From positions 669,097-691,993 of the forward strand of contig MU646305.1 of assembly GCA_026770585.1 (NCBI GenBank): DNA of 22,897 nucleotides, in the 5' to 3' direction. The position numbers were made by a program, and so were the translations under genes. Below are positions 19,474 to 22,897 of this stretch, one piece after another (within the stretch, counting starts at the first letter, position 1; every line of letters begins with the position of its first letter). The notes beneath the pieces are model-generated. The model was not told the DNA's origin, did no database searches, and worked only from the letters and a program-made list of their open reading frames with translations. This DNA is from Baffinella frigidus (taxonomy: Eukaryota; Cryptophyceae; Cryptomonadales; Baffinellaceae).

Positions 19474-22400
19474 GTACAACTCGTCCCTTTCATGCGCGGG
19501 TTTCTCAGGAGTTAAAAATGGTGGCAGAGATCTGACTTTGGTGATCGGCGGTGGGAGCAGCGGGCAGGCAGGAGCTCCGCGCTGCGGGCAGTGCCGGCTT
19601 TCGGTGCGGATGTTGTCATGGCGGCGGACGCGGGTGCCACGGGAGCGTCAGAGGAGGTGCAAGCGCTGCTGGCCCAATGGCGCCTGGAGAGTTTTGCAGC
19701 GGTGTTCGCGGAGCTGGGGGTGGAGAAGGTGAGCGACCTCGAATGGGTGTTGGACTCTGATGTCATGGAGCTGCATATCCCCACGATTGCGAAGCGTAAG
19801 GCGCTGGCTATGGCGGAGTGGTGGCGGGAGCAGAACGCGGCGAAGCCCGCACGGAGCAAAGTGAAACTTAAGGAGGGGGTGGGGGGGGCCAGCGGCCCCT
19901 CCAAGCGCCGCGTCCCACCGCTGGCCAAAGGCGGGAAGAAAGGGGCTGCAGCGACGGGGGAGAAGAAGACGGTGCAACCTGTCGGTGGCCCTGGCCTTCG
20001 AGCAGAGATGCGCGAGATGACGGAGGTCGGGCGCGCGCGCGAGGCGCTGGCGGCCGCGAAGCAGCGCAATCTCATCCGGGAACAAGTATGTTTCTTTCAA
20101 ACAAACTGCACGAAAATTACCACACGATTGCTTCGGACGTGACCCGTTGTGTAGTAATTTTCATTGCCAGCTTTTAAAAGAAAAATACTTGTTCCCGGAT
20201 TAAATCGCGCCGCGCGTGCTGCCGTGCCCACCCACCTCTGACCGTCCCGCGCCGCTCGGGAGCCTCACCACATGGGGCGGCAGAGCGGGCGCGAATGCCC
20301 ACGCGGGCCCTAGCCCTCCTCACGAAACGGTAATGGATCCTGGCCTTCCAAGGTCGTATTGTAGAATTCGGCTTAGCGCGGATTTCACTCCAGGTCGGGG
20401 GATCGAAAAAAACTCGAAAATCGCATTGATTTTTACGTCCATCTGATGTTTTATGCTATCGTATTTGATGCCAATACCGCGAACCCCACCCATACGATGA
20501 CACAAAACGAAGCATTTTCACGTTTTTCCGTTCCCCGATCTCCCGACCTGATCTCGAAAAAAACCGCGCCAACCTGAAATCTACAACAGCCCTGCTTGAA
20601 ACCTGGGGTATGTCACCGGATAATCCCAGAGCTGTGGGATTATCCGGTGATAGAGCGTTTGCGGTAATTGTTGTCCGTTTTGGACGTACGGTTTCCCCGT
20701 TTCCCCGTTTTGAAAAGGGACTTATAGGACGTGACAAGGTTTTTAAATAGTACCAGAATTGCGCCTCTTGGTACTATTTAAAAACCTTGTCACGTCCTAT
20801 AAGTCCCTTTTCAAAACGGGGAAACGGGGAAACCGTACGTCCAAAACGGACAACAATTACCGCAAACGCTCTATTCCCCAGGTTCTGGGATTATCCGGTG
20901 ATATTCCCCAGGTTTCAAGCAGGGCTATTGTAGATTTCGGGGTGGCGGCTGTGGCCAGGAAGCCTGATTCCGCCCTCTCCCTAACCTGGCAGGATCTGGC
21001 GTCGATCCTGGACATGGGCACGCGAGAGTTTGAGGACAAGTCGGTTGTTGTTCCGTTCAGTCCAGACGAGGTACTCCTGTTGTTTTCTGTTACTCCTGTT
21101 CCTTTCTGTTGCTCCTGTTCGTTTCTGTGCATTGACAGGACTCATGCACCACACCCTACACCCTACACCCTGCACCCAACACCACACAACCTACATCATC
21201 GCACCCTACACCCTGCACCCTACACCCCACACCCCACACCCCACGCCCTGCACCCTTCACCCTACACCCCACACCCCAATCCCCAATCCCCAAACTCTAA
21301 CCTCCCTAACCTGGCAGGAGCTGGCGTCAATCGAGTTGGGAGCTGTAGAACCGCTCCCAACTCGGGAAGAAACTATTAGGTATTTTTAAAACTCCGCCGG
21401 CAAAGAGCTCCAATTCCCGATACTTTTGGCGTGTTTCCCGGGTGGAATCAACTTTACCTCTAGCTCATGTAGTAAATACAGATTCGTTCAAATTTCGACT
21501 TCTGACTTGGCGTGGCCTGGCAGGAGCTGGCGTCGATCCTGGACATGGACGAGTGGGATGGTGGTCCGTTCAGTCCGAACGAGGTACTCCTGTTCCTTTA
21601 TGTGCACTCGTAGGACCCATGCACTACACCCTACACCCTGCACCCTACACCCTACACCCTACACCCTATTCCCTACACCCTACACCCTACACCCTACGTC
21701 CTACGCCCTTCACCCTACACCCTACGCCCTACACCCTCCACCCTCCACCCTCCACCATTCACTTTACACCCTACACCATGCTCCCTTCACTCTTCACCCT
21801 ACACCCCAAACCCGAAACCCGAAACCAAAACGTGGCTACAGGGGTTTGCCGCGGCAGCGGCAGGCGTCGTCGAGTCCACAGATGCCTCTGTGCAGTTCTT
21901 CCTCAGCAATACGATTTTGGTGTATCTTAAAGGGTAGAAATTAGACAGTCGCGTATCTAGCCTTCATTCATAGCCTTAATATACACCACAATAGAATCGG
22001 AGGTCCCCGAAATCGTATCCCTCAGGATGATGAGGGGGTAGGTGCGTGCACCCGTTGTTTATGAGCTAGCGTTTCGGGATGAGGGTTTGGGGTTTACGGT
22101 TTACGGTTCACAGTTTTACGCCCAGGTCCTCGTCCTACACGGGGACCTAATCCGGGGACATAATTTTATTAAATAAATGTGGGCAAGGAAATTTACTACG
22201 CAGAAGGCTCATACTACTTAGTAGTAACAATTGCGTAGTAAATTTCATTGCCCAAATTCATTCAATTAAATTATTATCCCGGATGCGAACACGTGCACGG
22301 TGCCACTTTAATAGGGTAACGGACCAAATATGGGGTAGTTAGGCCTACGGGATTGCCTATAACCTCCTACTGTAGGCCAAAATTCCAGGACTTTATGTTC

Positions 22401-22897
22401 ATAGGAGCCCTGCGGCCTACGGTAGGCAATACCGTAGGCCTAACTACCCCATTTTTGGTCCGTTAGCCTATGAACACGCGTCCAGGGGAACATTGCACAG
22501 CTTAACAAAGCGTTCCCTGCTAGCTCTATCAAAGTAAAACCAGGCTCGCCATGAAATGCATCTAGAGCAGGAAGTTGAGTCAACAGCGGTGGGCCTCTCG
22601 CGTCGCGCGCTTCCTTAAACCCTAAACCCTACCGCTGCCTTAAACCCTACACCCACCGCGGAGTGACGCAACAGGTGCGCACTTCTTCATGTGGCTCCAC
22701 CCAGGGTTTGAGGTAGCGGTGCTACCTCAAACCCTAAACCTTGCCGCACTCCGCGGTGCAGACCCTGAACCCGCTTCCGCAATACCAGAATTCGGAGGCG
22801 GACGATGCCGCCTGGGTGGACAACACACCCGTCCCCTTCCCGCCCCCCGCGCCACTTCCCCTCCCCCACACCCCTAAATCGCCCAAGAGCACTCCGC
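19294..22897 (+). CDS. SAM-domain protein with probable bipartite plastid leader, 3' end missing
   Basis: Two 5' exons (19294-19473, 19561-20085) join in phase to 235 codons. Residues 1-33 look like a signal peptide: basic start (MMQPKPRAISFTTRLAR), hydrophobic core (VVILVAIVWAP), then CNTA|FVV. An Ala|Phe junction followed by a basic, Ser/Thr-bearing stretch is the pattern of bipartite leaders in algae with complex red plastids. A SAM domain follows at about 93-148 (VQALLAQWRLESFAAVF, LGVEKVSDL, ELHIPTIAKRKAL). SAM domains mediate protein-protein or RNA contacts. Then come a Lys/Gly/Pro-rich linker and a charged helix (205-235). Further exons are tentative: a 26- or 20-codon exon present twice (20993-21070, 21524-21583) and an open Pro-rich exon at the window end. 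A start at 19618 (MAADAGATG) without the leader is the main alternative. Function unknown. Confidence 0.65.
19561..20085 (+). CDS. SAM-protein exon 2 (SAM domain)
   Basis: Open throughout. The SAM fold signature is clear: W at the first helix, F-x-x-x-F/L spacing, GVEKVSDLEWV, D-V-M-E-L-H-I and a basic last helix KRKALAMAEWW. If exon 1 is not used, translation would start at ATG 19618. The end is placed at GAACAA|GTATGT inside the left arm of hairpin h; an alternative donor is ACGGAG|GTCGGG near 20026. Confidence 0.8.
20074..20200. mobile_element. Family H hairpin, copy h, overlapping the exon edge
   Basis: ATCCGGGAACAAGTATG pairs with ATACTTGTTCCCGGAT. Core: GCACGAAAATTACCACACG pairs with GTGTAGTAATTTTCATTGC. 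The last four codons of exon 2 and the GTATGT donor lie within its left arm. Confidence 0.88.
20201..20566. other. Intron interior, no gene seen
   Basis: A GC-rich stretch (20205-20330) with an open frame but no family signature, then AT-richer unassigned sequence. No repeat recognised. Confidence 0.4.
20567..20955. mobile_element. Nested hairpins with MITE H2 copy 2 in the centre
   Basis: Outer arms: CTGAAATCTACAA, AGCCCTGCTTGAAACCTGGG and CACCGGATAATCCCAGA each recur inverted at 20880-20940. Inside, H2 (20653-20871) runs GAGCGTTTGCGGTAATTGTT to AACAATTACCGCAAACGCTC with TA on both sides. Its arms, of about 100 bp (TTTTGAAAAGGGACTTATAG and ACGTGACAAGG), are nearly perfect. Confidence 0.88.
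20993..21070 (+). CDS. SAM-protein candidate exon 3, copy A
   Basis: CTGGCAG| then DLASILDMGTREFEDK and SVVVPFSPDE, then |GTACTC. 26 codons, phase 0, compatible with exon 2. Two related copies follow (partial at 21318, complete at 21524). No family recognised. Confidence 0.5.
21145..21300. repeat. Telomere-like CACCCTACACCCT array 1
   Basis: CACCCTACACCC/TGCACCC words between exon 3 copies A and the partial copy. It ends at AACTCTAACCTCCCTAACCTG, just before the CTGGCAG acceptor. Confidence 0.85.
21318..21364 (+). pseudogene. Partial echo of exon 3 start
   Basis: CTGGCAG|GAGCTGGCGTCAATCGAG (ELASIE), then a hairpin GAGTTGGGAGC / GCTCCCAACTC takes over. No donor. Confidence 0.75.
21524..21583 (+). 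CDS. SAM-protein candidate exon 3, copy B
   Basis: CTGGCAG| then ELASILDMDEWDGGPFSPNE then |GTACTC. 20 codons, phase 0, the same splice sites as copy A. It could be an alternative or mutually exclusive exon, or one of the two is dead. Confidence 0.45.
21623..21830. repeat. Telomere-like CACCCTACACCCT array 2
   Basis: ACCCTACACCC-type words over about 200 bp following exon 3 copy B; ends in AAACCCGAAACCCGAAACC. Confidence 0.88.
21900..22026. mobile_element. MITE family F9, copy 2
   Basis: CCTCAGCAATACGATTTTGG and TGTATCTTAA pair with TTAATATACACCACAATAGA and CGAAATCGTATCCCTCAGGA. Same split right arm as copy 1. Confidence 0.78.
22027..22149. other. Spacer with TTTAGGG-like words
   Basis: GGGTTTGGGGTTTACGGTTT (about 22082) is degenerate telomere-type repeat on the opposite strand from the other arrays. 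Nothing else seen. Confidence 0.5.
22150..22284. mobile_element. Family H hairpin, copy i
   Basis: ATCCGGGGACATAATTTTAT pairs with an AAATTATTATCCCGGAT right arm. Core: CAAGGAAATTTACTACGCA pairs with TGCGTAGTAAATTTCATTG. The core carries a matched change (TACGCA / TGCGTA) on both sides. Confidence 0.88.
22312..22470. mobile_element. MITE family F1, copy 3
   Basis: TAACGGACCAAATATGGGGT pairs with ACCCCATTTTTGGTCCGTTA. Interior: CCTACTGTAGGCC and GGCCTACGGTAGGC. Confidence 0.88.
22612..22762. repeat. Telomere-like words and a CACCGCGGAGTG hairpin
   Basis: TTAAACCCTAAACCCTACC near 22614 and ACCTCAAACCCTAAACC near 22724. CACCGCGGAGTG (22657) pairs with CACTCCGCGGTG (ending 22759), and GGTTTGAGGTAGC pairs with GCTACCTCAAACC. 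Confidence 0.75.
22789..22897 (+). CDS. Candidate proline-rich exon, open at window end
   Basis: After AATACCAG the frame reads NSEADDAAWVDNTPVPFPP and on through P/L/S/K-rich residues without a stop to the window edge. Phase 0 matches the exon 3 copies. It may belong to the SAM-domain gene. Weak, because the region is short and low-complexity. Confidence 0.35.

Noticed and set aside
19512-20100. Long minus-strand ORFs opposite the SAM exon
   Set aside because: Shadow frames of GC-rich coding sequence; the + frame has a recognisable domain.
441-22470. Strong hairpins as Rho-independent terminators
   Set aside because: The window is eukaryotic, the hairpins recur as families with flanking duplications, and they lack U-tracts.
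1-22897. tRNA, rRNA or spliced-leader genes
   Set aside because: No cloverleaf-type sequence, rRNA core or dinoflagellate-type spliced-leader sequence was recognised by eye; a tRNAscan or Infernal run would settle it.

Overview
**Kind of organism.** This is nuclear DNA of a eukaryote. No prokaryotic gene layout is visible: there are no long intact ORFs, no operons and no RBS pattern. Short GC-rich exons with GT-AG introns sit in a dense field of small inverted-repeat (MITE-like) elements and degenerate CCCTAAA (plant/alga-type telomere) repeats. A probable signal-plus-transit leader with an Ala|Phe junction on one gene hints at an alga with a complex (secondary) plastid. Genus cannot be named from sequence alone.

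**Region 1 (about 296-12179, + strand).** A glycosyl hydrolase family 18 (chitinase-like) gene is broken into at least nine small exons (52-125 nt). They join in one open frame of 253 codons plus stop, and all eight internal introns are GT-AG. The frame carries the GH18 landmarks in order: the KLLLCIGG strand, the catalytic DGFDIDWE, MSYD, the GMPAYGR strand, the NGPATIRDK helix and the final GVFLWE strand. The N-terminal part of the barrel lies upstream of the window. Introns (357-2034 bp) are filled with MITEs, telomere-like arrays and, most strikingly, partial extra copies ('echoes') of the neighbouring exon. Echoes were found for exons 2 to 9, and several are cut by MITEs.

**Region 2 (about 12180-17100).** No gene is supported here. 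It is a repeat graveyard: a cluster of CAGGGGTACCTCG-ended palindromes with nested insertions, plus other MITE families and a three-unit tandem repeat.

**Region 3 (about 17362-19041, - strand).** A four-exon (or longer) gene for a multi-pass membrane protein that I do not recognise. Its 3' end is not resolved.

**Region 4 (19294 to window end, + strand).** A divergently transcribed gene starts about 250 bp from the membrane-protein gene. It encodes a hydrophobic leader with an A|F junction, a SAM domain, a basic linker and a charged helix, followed by a duplicated short exon and a probable proline-rich exon running off the window.

**Repeats.** At least a dozen small TIR families are present (labelled F1, F3-F13, H and H2 here). 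Several unrelated families share one internal CCTACGGTAGG module. Family H shares a core (GAAAWTTACTACACA inverted) but has different, self-complementary outer arms in each copy. Exon echoes, telomere-like tracts at 3' splice sites and MITEs at exon edges together look like a snapshot of intron gain and expansion. All coordinates and repeat comparisons were made by eye.
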